From assembly GCF_013402915.1 (NCBI RefSeq), contig NC_050723.1, positions 744,001 to 808,000 of the forward strand: a stretch of 64,000 bases of DNA. The letters run 5' to 3'. The notes under the pieces are model-generated. The model worked only from the letters and a program-made list of their open reading frames with translations, ran no database searches and was not told where the DNA came from. The stretch comes from Zygotorulaspora mrakii. Its lineage: Eukaryota; Ascomycota; Saccharomycetes; Saccharomycetales; Saccharomycetaceae. The position numbers and the translations under genes are program-made. Position 1 is the stretch's first letter; each line of letters opens with the position of its first letter. Shown here piece by piece: positions 1 through 8,407 of this stretch.

Positions 1-211
1 GAACCCAAGATGCCGTTCTGGGTCATTTACAGCTTAAAACGGAAAGTGGGGCATTCATCTGACACAAAATGCGGCTAGATCCTTTTCGTGTTCTTACCCG
101 ATTCGGATGCCAGACCGAAAAAGAAATGTCCGTGCCTGACGATGTTTCAGGTTACATACTGTAGAAAATGATATAGTTATATACAGTGTTTCATGAAGGA
201 CAACCAAGGAG

Positions 212-2086
212 CTAGTTGGTGTTGAGGAGCGCGCTGCTTGACCAGATGGCAGCGACGATGGTTTCAGCATCGTCGTCAAATGTCTCCTTCAGTTCGTCGA
301 GCAGGATTTGCTTATTCTTGTGTTCTCGGATGTTGTCCAGAATGTAATCAACAAGCTCGTCTTCGTACACTCCGAGGTACTCTTTGATCAGCTCATCGAC
401 AACCTTGGAGTGGCGGAGTGCGTGTAGACGCTGGTCGAGCTGGGCCTGCGTGAATGGCAGATCGTCTGCGAGCGGCCCGGCCGAGGGCCGCTCGCGATCG
501 ACTTTAGTTGCGGGCGTGTTGAGTGGCATGGCAACGGATGGAGCCGCTGACAAGTCAGCAGCTCCATCCAGCGATTTGTCGATGGCCTTCTTGAACGCAA
601 ACTTGATCTTAAACTGTTTAAGCTCCGCGCTTGACTCTGGTGGCTCGGAGATATTATCTTGTGCGGGTGCGGAGGCGGCGGCGAGGCCAGACTCGTCGCC
701 CGGCTTCTCATCAGAGGCGTTCGTGTCAGCAGTCTGCGATACCTTCGAGATCGACGAGATGGTTTGTTCGCCGTGTTGTTCCCTGTCGACAGCGTCCTTC
801 CGCTCCTCTGCAGCTTTGAAGGCCCTGTGGTGGTCGTAATACTGGTCGTGAGCTTGGTGCAGCAGCTCTTTCAAAAATAGTGGCCTTCTCTTTTCTAGTT
901 TCTGCTCGTAATTCTCCGCTCCTCTGATGCTGGCTTGCAGCGATCGTATTCTCGGTTCAATTTGGGAATGGAGACGATTTAGCATGTCTTCATATTCGCG
1001 AGCGGATTGTTCTTTTTCTTTTTCCAATCTGCGAGTCTCGATTGCGTAGTCATCTTCGTCTTCACCTCCTGCCCGTTGCTCATCGCCCTCTGCGTCAGTA
1101 CCCTCGTCATTATCATCAGCATCATCGTCAGAATCTATGTTTTCGTTCCGACTTTTCCGTATTTGACGGAACATTTTCATCATTTGCTGTCTCCGGCGCT
1201 CACTCTCTTCGTACATTTGATGCTCCCGTTTCTCCTTTTCTATGCTAACAACCTTTGTTCTGAATTCAACAATATCCTTGCAGAGTTGTTCCAATGAATC
1301 TTTTGGCAGATCACTTAAGGTGCTGAGATCTATCTGGTAGTTAACCGATGAGAAATCATCTTCGGTCGCTGTACCTCTGGATGGTTCTAAGTTCTGGATC
1401 GCGGTTTTTAATGTTTCAACGAGAGCTGCATTAGTCTCAGGAACTGCAGCCCCTTCCTCCTTGACGAATTGACTTGTTTGTGAGTCCATATGAAACTCTA
1501 CACCGGCGATTGGATTGCTGAACAGAGAACGTAACGTCTGGCAAATATGACTATATAATTTCTCATTCCCTTGCTTGAATCGTACAAACACATCTTGGAC
1601 CTCGAGGCCAACAAAGTGAAGAGTTGTCCAACACTCAAAAAGGTCAGTTTGATCGTCCTGGGCGTGTGAAGTTTGTGCTGAAAGTTGTATGCATTTTGAA
1701 ATGATACGTTCTATACTCTCATTGGATAAACTGCTGCGCAATCCTTGAAACGCCACTGTGTGCAGCCGCTGCTCTGATGAAATAGGAAGAAAATGCTTCA
1801 GTGATTGATATTTTGTACCTCCTTCAGTGGCTTTAATATCGTTGCCAGTGAGAAGTTCGGCATTGGAGGGGTCCGAATCTTCACTTTGTTTCTGTTTCGT
1901 ACCAGTACGTTGTTTTCGTGAATTTTTGAGGTTTCCATGCTTCTGGACAACTTTCTGAAGAGAGTGTTCAAGTTTTGCTAAGTCGGCCTTTAGAATCGGT
2001 ATAAATCCAGATCTTTGAAAATCGCTTTTCCAGCCATCTGCAGATATAAGATACGCTTGAGGTGAAACGTAAACGATATCACTCAT
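212..2086 (-). CDS. SNU71: U1 snRNP component Snu71
   Basis: This 624-residue protein is the homologue of S. cerevisiae Snu71 (YGR013W, about 620 aa), a yeast-specific U1 snRNP subunit acting in nuclear pre-mRNA 5' splice-site recognition. The C-terminal ~75 residues look like a PWI nucleic-acid-binding domain (KVVDELIKEYLGVYEDELVD followed by an ILDNI stretch). The middle is strongly charged and predicted coiled coil (roughly residues 280-430), with an acidic run SDDDADDNDEG. Linkers near 440-530 are Ser/Ala/Pro-rich and probably disordered. Its neighbour MCY1 (YGR012W) is also its neighbour in S. cerevisiae, in the same orientation. The first ATG gives a length matching the family. The assignment rests on length, PWI position and synteny. 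Confidence 0.9.
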   Translation of the reverse strand: MSDIVYVSPQAYLISADGWKSDFQRSGFIPILKADLAKLEHSLQKVVQKHGNLKNSRKQRTGTKQKQSEDSDPSNAELLTGNDIKATEGGTKYQSLKHFLPISSEQRLHTVAFQGLRSSLSNESIERIISKCIQLSAQTSHAQDDQTDLFECWTTLHFVGLEVQDVFVRFKQGNEKLYSHICQTLRSLFSNPIAGVEFHMDSQTSQFVKEEGAAVPETNAALVETLKTAIQNLEPSRGTATEDDFSSVNYQIDLSTLSDLPKDSLEQLCKDIVEFRTKVVSIEKEKREHQMYEESERRRQQMMKMFRQIRKSRNENIDSDDDADDNDEGTDAEGDEQRAGGEDEDDYAIETRRLEKEKEQSAREYEDMLNRLHSQIEPRIRSLQASIRGAENYEQKLEKRRPLFLKELLHQAHDQYYDHHRAFKAAEERKDAVDREQHGEQTISSISKVSQTADTNASDEKPGDESGLAAASAPAQDNISEPPESSAELKQFKIKFAFKKAIDKSLDGAADLSAAPSVAMPLNTPATKVDRERPSAGPLADDLPFTQAQLDQRLHALRHSKVVDELIKEYLGVYEDELVDYILDNIREHKNKQILLDELKETFDDDAETIVAAIWSSSALLNTN

Positions 2087-2205
2087 TCAGTTATCGTGGT
2101 GCTCCTTCGAAGACTATTGTATGTTTTTTTATGTAAATATCTTCTTCGCATTAGGGTCAAACTGCATTTTGTTATCGATGCCAACAAGATTTTCTTTTGA
2201 TTAAT

Positions 2206-2224
2206 CAAAAAAAAAAAAAAAAAA
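2206..2224. repeat. poly(A) homopolymer tract
   Basis: A run of roughly 19 A residues lies in the SNU71-MCY1 intergenic space, just downstream of the MCY1 stop. Read on the minus strand it is a T-tract that could help end MCY1 transcription or exclude nucleosomes upstream of SNU71. Exact length is prone to sequencing error. Confidence 0.6.
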
Positions 2225-2288
2225 ATAAGATATGTAAAATACTACAACTCCTAAAACGCTTTACCAGGAGATGGTGATGACATTCGTG

Positions 2289-3458
2289 TTAGTCTGCTAT
2301 TACTTCCTCCAAAGTAATGTTAGAATCTACAGTTTTTGCCTCTTTCCAAAACTTACTCAGATGTCTTGTTCCAGCATCACAAGCAATGATGACAATTCTT
2401 GAGTTTCTTCTCATTCTTTTCGCAGCTTTAACCGCTGCTACTGCATTTATGGCAGTACTACTACCAGCAAACAGGCCATCGTTGACTGACAAGAATTTTG
2501 CCATTTTGATAGCTTGATTATCAGTCACCCGTATTGATTCATCAATAGAACTCTCACCTAGTTCAAAGTTTTTTGTTATTCTATTCAAGCCTATTCCTTC
2601 CACAATGGTATCTACTTGGTGTCTTCTTCTTGTACCTTCTTTTTCGGTATTATCATACATAACACCGTAGTTTATTCTGTTGAAGAATCCGGAACCTTGT
2701 GGATCAGCAAGGATCGTATAAGGTGGGTTTCTTTTCATTTTTCGCTTTAAATATCGAGATACCCCGGTTATGGTGCCACCTGTACCACAGCCAGCAATGA
2801 AACAATCTACATGACCCCCGGTTTGCTTGTAAATTTCTGGACCAGTAGTTTCAAAATGTATTTTCCAATTTGCCTCATTTTCAAACTGATCTGCAAACAC
2901 TCCTCTGACACCTTTACTGACAAGTTCTGCACATGATTTTTTTGCAGCATTCACATATTGACTAGGATCTACAATACTTGCGGGATTGACCATGTTGACA
3001 GTAGCACCTAAACTATCCAATAAAGCTAACTTTTCCGTTGAAGTATCATTTGGCAAGGAAATATGTGCTCGGTAACCCAAAGCATTGCAAAGCATTGCAA
3101 TGGATATACCTGTAGATCCACTGGTCCCTTCAAAAACCCAGCCAGGCTCTCCTCGAACTAGTTTACCCTCCTGTTCGGCCGTCTTAATAATATTGTAGGC
3201 TACCCTATCCTTAGCACTGCCCGCAGGATTGCTAAGTTCCATCTTGGCAAAGATTTCGGTCCCTGTCAATTTCGAAAGGGACTTTATCAAAACCAATGGT
3301 GTGTTGCCGATCAATTCTTCGACACCACCTTTCACAGGCGGTTTATTCAGCTCATTGCGATTTTTAAGGTATTTAAAACTAGTGTAACAAGCCATCAGAA
3401 CGGATGCTACTGCAACCACATCCTTCCATGGTACTCGTTCATAGTTCAAGCCTGTCAT
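2289..3458 (-). CDS. MCY1: mitochondrial cysteine synthase-like PLP enzyme Mcy1
   Basis: A 389-residue fold-type II PLP enzyme of the cysteine synthase / cystathionine beta-synthase family, homologous to S. cerevisiae Mcy1 (YGR012W, 393 aa). Residues ~12-30 form a hydrophobic anchor, in keeping with the mitochondrial outer-membrane location known for the family. The PLP lysine lies in NPAGSAKDRVAYN, the substrate loop is EGTSGSTGIS, and the phosphate-binding Gly loop is AGCGTGGTITG. The known reaction type is conversion of O-acetylserine plus sulfide to cysteine, although the physiological role of yeast Mcy1 is unsettled. All visible catalytic motifs are intact. It lies between the SNU71 homologue and a small unknown gene, all on the minus strand. 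Confidence 0.93.
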   Translation of the reverse strand: MTGLNYERVPWKDVVAVASVLMACYTSFKYLKNRNELNKPPVKGGVEELIGNTPLVLIKSLSKLTGTEIFAKMELSNPAGSAKDRVAYNIIKTAEQEGKLVRGEPGWVFEGTSGSTGISIAMLCNALGYRAHISLPNDTSTEKLALLDSLGATVNMVNPASIVDPSQYVNAAKKSCAELVSKGVRGVFADQFENEANWKIHFETTGPEIYKQTGGHVDCFIAGCGTGGTITGVSRYLKRKMKRNPPYTILADPQGSGFFNRINYGVMYDNTEKEGTRRRHQVDTIVEGIGLNRITKNFELGESSIDESIRVTDNQAIKMAKFLSVNDGLFAGSSTAINAVAAVKAAKRMRRNSRIVIIACDAGTRHLSKFWKEAKTVDSNITLEEVIAD

Positions 3459-3654
3459 CAGAGAGTCAACTAACTTATTCAGGCTTGGGCTTTGAAGAAG
3501 TTTTCAATATAATGGGTACCATCGCCACTTTTATTTAACACAACTATATGTAACCAATGTCACGTGAATAAAAAAAGAGGTGAAGTCGTATTGATAAAAC
3601 AAGTCTTAAGTGTGTTTTTATACTTATTAACTGTTTTATTTTATTATTTACTGA

Positions 3655-4128
3655 TTATTTTATTCTAAGTAATGAAGAAATCAATGAGAGTGAATCCTTG
3701 TGGGTTTTTTTCTGTATATTTATAAGTTGGCCATTTCTGAAATCGGAACAAGCAATGCTATAAGGATCCCCAATGGGATTACTATTAAACATGTCAAATA
3801 TCAAACTTTTTTTGTCTTTTATTTTATATTGCGGAGTATATGCATGGAGATAGGACCAGGTGGTAACTCTATTGAAAAAGTCAACTTCTTGCATACCTTT
3901 TTTCTTTGCTAATCCCTCAACACCACCCTGTCTCTCTAACTGAATCCTTTCCCTTTCTATTTGAAATTGTTTTTGATTCCACGTCAAGTATTCATCCTGT
4001 AAAGTGGACGGTAATTTGCAATATTCCAAATATGTTAAACCAATATATTTTTTCCTCTTCAGGCTTTTTTCCTTTGATAACTCCTGCATACTCTTTAGAT
4101 ATGAATATATTTTTGGTCTCGTATTCAT
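3655..4128 (-). CDS. uncharacterised basic protein, 157 aa
   Basis: An open frame starting at MNTRPKIYSYLKS. An upstream TTG in the same frame is not a credible start. It is rich in Lys, Arg, Gln and aromatic residues, with a probable central helix (EYLTWNQKQFQIERERIQLE) and a conserved-looking VDFFNRVTTWSYLHAY segment. No signal peptide or membrane span is visible. It lies between NMA1/2 and MCY1 on the same strand. In S. cerevisiae this interval holds only a dubious ORF (YGR011W), while the sister region carries REC102 and CHS5, and I see no resemblance to Rec102. The amino-acid composition looks like real coding sequence, but I do not recognise the family. It could be a lineage-specific gene or one lost from S. 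cerevisiae. Confidence 0.5.
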   Translation of the reverse strand: MNTRPKIYSYLKSMQELSKEKSLKRKKYIGLTYLEYCKLPSTLQDEYLTWNQKQFQIERERIQLERQGGVEGLAKKKGMQEVDFFNRVTTWSYLHAYTPQYKIKDKKSLIFDMFNSNPIGDPYSIACSDFRNGQLINIQKKTHKDSLSLISSLLRIK

Positions 4129-4336
4129 ACTCTGTAGCAAATTTGGTGTTTTTCTTCAATATGATTTTATACTTATTTTGTGACGTTGTATTTTCTGTTA
4201 CATTTTTTGAGAAACAGCCTGTCGAACGGCTATGGAAACCGAAACAAAAATAATTAATTGTAAACATAAAAAATAAATGTATTGGGAAATAAAAAGAATT
4301 ACAATAGTTTTACAGAAATTTGCTTATTTAGTTTTA

Positions 4337-5566
4337 TCAGCTCTTTGTACTCATTACTTGCTTGACTGGTTCTGTTTGGTTAACATATAAACCATGCTCT
4401 TGGATGTATCTAATGACTGAATTCGGCAACAAATATTGTACAGACATACCACGTCTTATGAAAAGACGCACTTTGGTTGAAGAAATGTCATTATAGATAA
4501 GTTGTTTGATAACCAAAACATTTCTTCTATGTTCATACATTATATCATGAGACAACAAGAAAGAACGAACATCAGAGCCTGTTCTTTCCAAAATTAAACA
4601 ACCGTAATTTCCCAAAATATGATGTAAATCAGCATCAGCCCATACATTTGGTTCACCCATTGATTCAATCAAATCACCACCAGCCAACAGCATGATTTTG
4701 ACACCCATTGATTCACCTGTAACTGTGCGAACGCCACCTCTCTTAACATTGATTTCATGATTAAAATGATCTAAAACTTTAGCCGTTCTAGTATAATTAG
4801 GCTGTAATGACTCCCAGGCATCAACCATTAACCACGAGCTAGTTCTTTCACAGGCCAGTTCACACATTCTGACTCTATGAAATGACGATGCTAAACCAGG
4901 TTTTTGATAATTATCACTTACTGGCGAATAGTAACCACCAATGACCTCAAATCTTGTCTGTTCCGAAATCGCGTCCAATGCCATTTCAAACATTCTAAGA
5001 TGCAAATATGTAATTGGAGAAAATGATCCGCACGCAACGATGACCAGCGGTAATTTATTCGAGTTTTGTAACCTCTTTGACAATCTGTGAGTTGGAAATT
5101 CATAATCAGTAATTGATCTGGCTTGTCTCACTATCCCATGGGGGACCTCCTCTAAATCTGCAATTTGATTCTTTCGTACACCAATACTTATAACTGAATC
5201 GTTATTAGTATTCTGATCGAGCGAGAACAGCTTTGCGTCAAGTTCTCCACTTTCGTATTCATCGGATGAAATGTCGGCAGAAAGCGGCTGGAAATCCGTC
5301 ATAGTAAATGGCATATGATGCGAACGACGCTGAACGGTACCATCCTGGCCACGTAGGGTCTCTAAATCGCTCAATTCAGTCTTTGACGACGTTTTCTTGT
5401 ACACATTCGAAAGATTAAACGGCGCATCTATCGAGGAATTGTAATCCGCTAGCACGTATGGCACTATCGGTTTAGACTTCGGGATAGTAGAAATGGGATC
5501 TGGTGGAGGTTGCGGTTCCTCATTTTCAGAAGGTGGTTTAAAATCCGGCGCTCTTGTGGGATCCAT
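4337..5566 (-). CDS. NMA1: nicotinamide/nicotinate mononucleotide adenylyltransferase
   Basis: A 409-residue homologue of the S. cerevisiae ohnologs Nma1/Nma2 (YLR328W/YGR010W), which make NAD+ (or its deamido form) from NMN/NaMN and ATP. The nucleotidyltransferase signature GSFSPITYLHLRMFE (GxFxPxTxxH) and the C-terminal ISSTKVR motif are present. Most of the catalytic half is nearly unchanged from the S. cerevisiae proteins as I recall them. The N-terminal ~150 residues are the poorly conserved Ser/Pro-rich part. The start at 5566 (MDPTRAPDFKPP) is preferred to the in-frame ATG five codons upstream because it matches the family N-terminus. It is a single copy here, consistent with divergence before the whole-genome duplication. 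Confidence 0.95.
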   Translation of the reverse strand: MDPTRAPDFKPPSENEEPQPPPDPISTIPKSKPIVPYVLADYNSSIDAPFNLSNVYKKTSSKTELSDLETLRGQDGTVQRRSHHMPFTMTDFQPLSADISSDEYESGELDAKLFSLDQNTNNDSVISIGVRKNQIADLEEVPHGIVRQARSITDYEFPTHRLSKRLQNSNKLPLVIVACGSFSPITYLHLRMFEMALDAISEQTRFEVIGGYYSPVSDNYQKPGLASSFHRVRMCELACERTSSWLMVDAWESLQPNYTRTAKVLDHFNHEINVKRGGVRTVTGESMGVKIMLLAGGDLIESMGEPNVWADADLHHILGNYGCLILERTGSDVRSFLLSHDIMYEHRRNVLVIKQLIYNDISSTKVRLFIRRGMSVQYLLPNSVIRYIQEHGLYVNQTEPVKQVMSTKS

Positions 5567-6023
5567 GACTAATTCAAACAATAGAAGGGAAAAAAGAAAT
5601 TTTTTTATTTTTTGAAGCCCTCTTTCAATTATTTCAATACTTTATCATCACCTATTTCTAAGGCTGCTACAGAGACGAATCTCGGTTGAAATAAGTCTAT
5701 TTAGCCTTTTATTTATTTTTCGATGAGAATCTATAGTTTTATTACTTTCAAAATAAATCGGATGAACAGGAGGCGAAAAAAAAAATGACGAAAATCCAGC
5801 CTATCTGCTGCGACAATTAAAAGATGAAAAAAATGGTGTGCGTTATATATCGTAAAGTAATATCGGAAGAGGCATAAGTAGATGCAGTACTGGTAGCAGT
5901 CTACAGAGAGAGCAACCATTGAATCACACAGACCTGTAAAAAACTCTTGAATAAGAAGCGATTGGGTAGAAATACTTCGGGACCTTTTACTGATTAATAA
6001 ACAAAATTAAAAAAAAAGAATGG
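5567..6023. other. intergenic region upstream of NMA1
   Basis: About 460 bases between the NMA1 start and the tRNA-Ser gene. The sequence is AT-rich with several A/T homopolymers. The only ORF (minus strand, 62 codons) is hydrophobic low-complexity and not convincing. It presumably contains the NMA1 promoter. I see no other gene. Confidence 0.5.
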
Positions 6024-6124
6024 CGTCACAGACAGGATTCGAACCTGCGAAGGTAAAACCCAATGCCTAATTGCTTTTACTGAGTAATAGCAGGGCATCG
6101 CCTTAACCACTCGGCCACTGGGAC
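6024..6124 (-). tRNA. tRNA-Ser(GCU), intron-containing
   Basis: The reverse complement begins GTCCCAGTGGCCGAGTGG (A box) and contains the B box GGTTCGAATCC, ending in ...CTGTGACG. The anticodon GCT is at 6091-6089. A 19-base intron (6087-6069) sits in the canonical position one base 3' of the anticodon, leaving an 82-nt mature tRNA with the long variable arm expected of tRNA-Ser. The acceptor stem has one C-U opposition at pair 4-69 and is otherwise fully paired. The gene closely resembles S. cerevisiae tS(GCU), which is also split. A solo LTR starts 75 bp upstream of its 5' end. Confidence 0.95.
6069..6087 (-). other. tRNA-Ser intron
   Basis: Nineteen bases inserted after A37 of tRNA-Ser(GCU). 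Removing them restores a 5-bp anticodon stem (ATGCC/GGCAT) with a 7-base loop. Confidence 0.85.
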
Positions 6125-6198
6125 GACTCGAGATTGGATTATTAAAAATCAACTTTGCATCTTACCAATAATGCCATACTTGGAAGTATGGCTTGAGG

Positions 6199-6715
6199 TG
6201 TTGACATATAGATCGATATTATTTGGAAAGAATGTTTTCTTCGGCGTTGTCGATAGTAACTTGGTTTGACATTGATGATAATGCTATGATATTCAATTAT
6301 AGAGATATATAATTCCTTGGTTTTCTATATCATGAATTGAGATAAAACTAATTGAACTTGGATTAATATCTGGAAAATACGTCAGTATTTATACCTAGCA
6401 TTTCGCACCTATTGAACCATAAGAAAGGACGACGAGTGAAGAATTTTCATCGTCATCACACCGTTTCTAGTCCCATAGAATCCACAGTACAACTGTTATT
6501 TCATGTTCCATGCCATAGACTCCTTCGTAGTCAGACTCCTGAGTTGTAAACGTCTCGCGATAGACTGTCATCCGATATCTTTCCAGTATCGATTGACATT
6601 CTGTTAGGGCTTCATCTGACTTCGTTTATTTTGTTTTACGGACCAATTGTCTTATTTCTGATGCTTATAAGTCATCTCTTTAATATATCTTACAATATCG
6701 ATTTATATTTCAACA
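6199..6715 (+). mobile_element. solo LTR of a Ty-type retrotransposon (copy 1)
   Basis: About 517 bp starting TGTTGACA and ending TTCAACA, giving TGTTGA/TCAACA terminal inverted repeats typical of Ty LTRs. It is clearly homologous over most of its length to copies at 45.68-46.17 kb and 52.19-52.75 kb. Shared words include TGTTTTCTTCGG near the 5' end, AAAGGACGACGAGTGAAG in the middle and TTTATATTTCAACA at the 3' end. Compared with copy 3 it lacks ~35 bp near the 5' end. No internal gag/pol sequence accompanies it. The 5 bases before it (TGAGG) are not repeated after it; the 3' side abuts another LTR fragment. It sits 75 bp upstream of tRNA-Ser, a usual Ty target zone. Confidence 0.8.
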
Positions 6716-6969
6716 GTATAACTATTATTTCTTGTTCCATGCCATAGACTTCTTCGTAGTCAGGTTCCTGAATCGTAAGCGTCTCGGGATAGGTTATCAG
6801 CTGATGACTCTTCCAAGTCGATAGATATTTAGTTGGGGCTCCTCTGACTTGATTTATGTTGCAATTTCACTGTGAAGGTTTCATCCTTGATTACCTCAGG
6901 CTCTCTCTTAAATATCTATTCATAACGTAAGAGTAATCAGTATTTCTATAATCAATTTATATTTTTACA
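6716..6969 (+). mobile_element. older, 5'-truncated LTR fragment
   Basis: Immediately after copy 1 the sequence restarts at an internal LTR position: AACTATTATTTCTTGTTCC corresponds to AACTGTTATTTCATGTTCC near 6489. It then follows the second half of the LTR with many substitutions, including CATAGACTTCTTCGTAGTCA and a terminal TTATATTTTTACA. It is more diverged than the three other copies and lacks the LTR 5' half. Confidence 0.65.
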
Positions 6970-7456
6970 GACACAACCTGGGGCAGCCCGACAGGAAATT
7001 TTGCCATGTCGCACTGGAGTTGATATCAAATTGTAGACAAGTGTCAGTAGAGAAGCGACCCGAAAAACTCAGAAACCAAGTCAGATCAAGCCCTAATAAT
7101 AACGCTTCAATAGATCCTACAAAACTGTCGAAGTAACTATCGCGAGACGACTCTGAGCACCAGGAACTCAACGGCATGTAATAAGAAATAGCTCCTGTTC
7201 CCGAGACGCTATGAAACTGAGTTTCCCTACAACACAAGCCCTCGTTCAGCAAGAGCAGCACTCCTGCGATCTTCATCTCGCGCTGTGGTTCAACCTGGCG
7301 TCGACTCAGCATGCAGTTTCGTTTCGTGAGCTCGCATGCCAGGAATCTATATATGTCTTTACCTGTGCGCCACATTTCTACGCTAAGCCATAACCTAGTG
7401 TCCGCAATGCCAATGACGGCAAGTATCACCCACGCTACTTCGAGTCCACTTCTCAT
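6970..7456 (-). pseudogene. decayed membrane-protein ORF, possibly DUP/COS-like
   Basis: A 163-codon frame starts at 7456 and runs into the old LTR end (its stop is at ~6965). It has a hydrophobic stretch near the N-terminus (VAWVILAVIGIAD) followed by a pattern DIYRFLACELT...MKIAGVLLLLNEG...RETQF. That spacing is reminiscent of the F-C-K-E-I-T / W..(I/V)A..LN.YL.E..W.T..F pattern of yeast DUP/COS proteins. The typical N-terminal half and the invariant Trp are missing. What I see is only a partial pattern match; the family assignment is inference. Its end beside an LTR suggests disruption. It could also be a chance ORF. Confidence 0.3.
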
Positions 7457-7890
7457 CGCCGTAGCAAAGCACGGGATCCCTACATCTGGGCAGTTCTCCG
7501 TATTCTACATACCATCATTGGCAACTGTGTATTCCGAACTTCGTCGATCAATATTCGAAAGACTCTCTGGACAGGTTTTATGTCAGAAAAACGTTGTGCA
7601 ATGCCTGTCTGTTGTGCAGTTTTTCAACATCTTGGTCGACCATAGATTTTCGTTAACGTGCAGCTGCCACCGTTACACAGCCGTCATGCAAACGGCGTCA
7701 CGCAAACAACACTTATCGAGCTAACTACGTCGACGCCGTATTACTCACAACCATTGCATAGTCACTTCGTTGACTCTCCTTGTCGTTTCTCGTCGATTCT
7801 CGTCGATTCTCCTTCCAAATCGTTCTTGTTGGAGCGCCTGTTGGCCTCCCCCACACTTTTTAGCTCGTTAAGCGACGTGGCGTCTGATTT
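7457..7890. other. gene-free part of the STF2 upstream region
   Basis: Several overlapping plus-strand ORFs (up to 137 codons) cross this stretch, but their Ser/Thr/His-rich composition and mutual overlap look like chance frames. I see no RNA gene. It may hold distal STF2 control elements. Confidence 0.4.
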
Positions 7891-7898
7891 GTCTTTTA

Positions 7899-7929
7899 AG
7901 GGGCAAAGGGGGAAAAGCGATGAAAGGGG
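7899..7929 (+). promoter_or_regulatory. STRE cluster (Msn2/4-type) upstream of STF2
   Basis: Three AGGGG elements occur within 31 bp (7899-7903, 7907-7911, 7925-7929). AGGGG is the stress-response element bound by Msn2/Msn4 in S. cerevisiae. The cluster is ~135-165 bp upstream of the STF2 ATG and just upstream of a TATA box, an arrangement expected for a stress-induced gene. Confidence 0.75.
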
Positions 7930-7951
7930 GTTAGAATCACAGTTTCTGGCA

Positions 7952-7959
7952 TATAAATA
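7952..7959 (+). promoter_or_regulatory. TATA box of STF2
   Basis: TATAAATA lies 112 bp upstream of the STF2 ATG and directly downstream of the STRE cluster. Confidence 0.7.
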
Positions 7960-8063
7960 CCACGATAATCTCGATCACACATCTATCACGCCCTTCCATA
8001 CGGCGATATCACTGCAAATTCAACTGCAACGAAAACTCCAAACACATCTACAACTACAATAAA

Positions 8064-8324
8064 ATGACTAGAACTAATAAATGGACACAGCATGAGGCCA
8101 AGGCTGTGCCAAAATACTTCACCCATACTGGTAACTTTGGTGAGTCACCAAACAATGTCAAGAAACAAGGATCCGGTAAGGGAAATTGGGGGAAAGCGGG
8201 TGATGAAATTAATGACCTGATCGACTCAGGGGAAATTCCTGGCGTTTTCAATAAGGTCAGAAGGGGCTCAAACTCTCAATCTATCGAGAACAACTTCGAA
8301 CGTGTCCAGCATCATGAAGAGTAA
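8064..8324 (+). CDS. STF2: ATPase-stabilising factor / hydrophilin Stf2
   Basis: An 86-residue very hydrophilic protein beginning MTRTNKWTQHEAKAVPKYF, closely matching S. cerevisiae Stf2 (YGR008C, 84 aa) and its ohnolog Tma10 (YLR327C). Stf2 was described as helping Inh1 bind the mitochondrial F1F0-ATPase and as an antioxidant hydrophilin important on dehydration. The conserved core KKQGSGKGNWGK and the SGEIPGVF and RRGSN segments are present. The STRE cluster and TATA box upstream fit stress induction. Its position next to ECT1 matches S. cerevisiae. Confidence 0.95.
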   Translation: MTRTNKWTQHEAKAVPKYFTHTGNFGESPNNVKKQGSGKGNWGKAGDEINDLIDSGEIPGVFNKVRRGSNSQSIENNFERVQHHEE

Positions 8325-8407
8325 CGCTTCACAAAAAGATTATCATAACGTGCATATATATCATTTTTTTATTACGACTCTATAACTAACGACAAATACT
8401 ACCTATC

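Noticed and set aside
384..1297. Plus-strand ORFs opposite SNU71 (up to 151 codons)
   Set aside because: Antisense shadows of the SNU71 coding frame, with Ser/Arg-rich composition and no family features.
3655..4128. Call of REC102 by synteny
   Set aside because: The position would allow it, but I see no sequence resemblance to Rec102 in length, start or motifs.
3992..4267. 91-codon minus-strand ORF overlapping the 157-aa unknown gene
   Set aside because: Different frame over the same DNA, low-complexity composition, and no independent support.
6173..6192. Small hairpin GCCATAC/GTATGGC between tRNA-Ser and the LTR
   Set aside because: Seven base pairs with no T-tract or RNA context; not supported as a functional element.
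7311..8062. Plus-strand ORFs of 137 and 134 codons upstream of STF2
   Set aside because: Mutually overlapping, compositionally odd, and the second spans the STRE cluster, the TATA box and the STF2 5' UTR.
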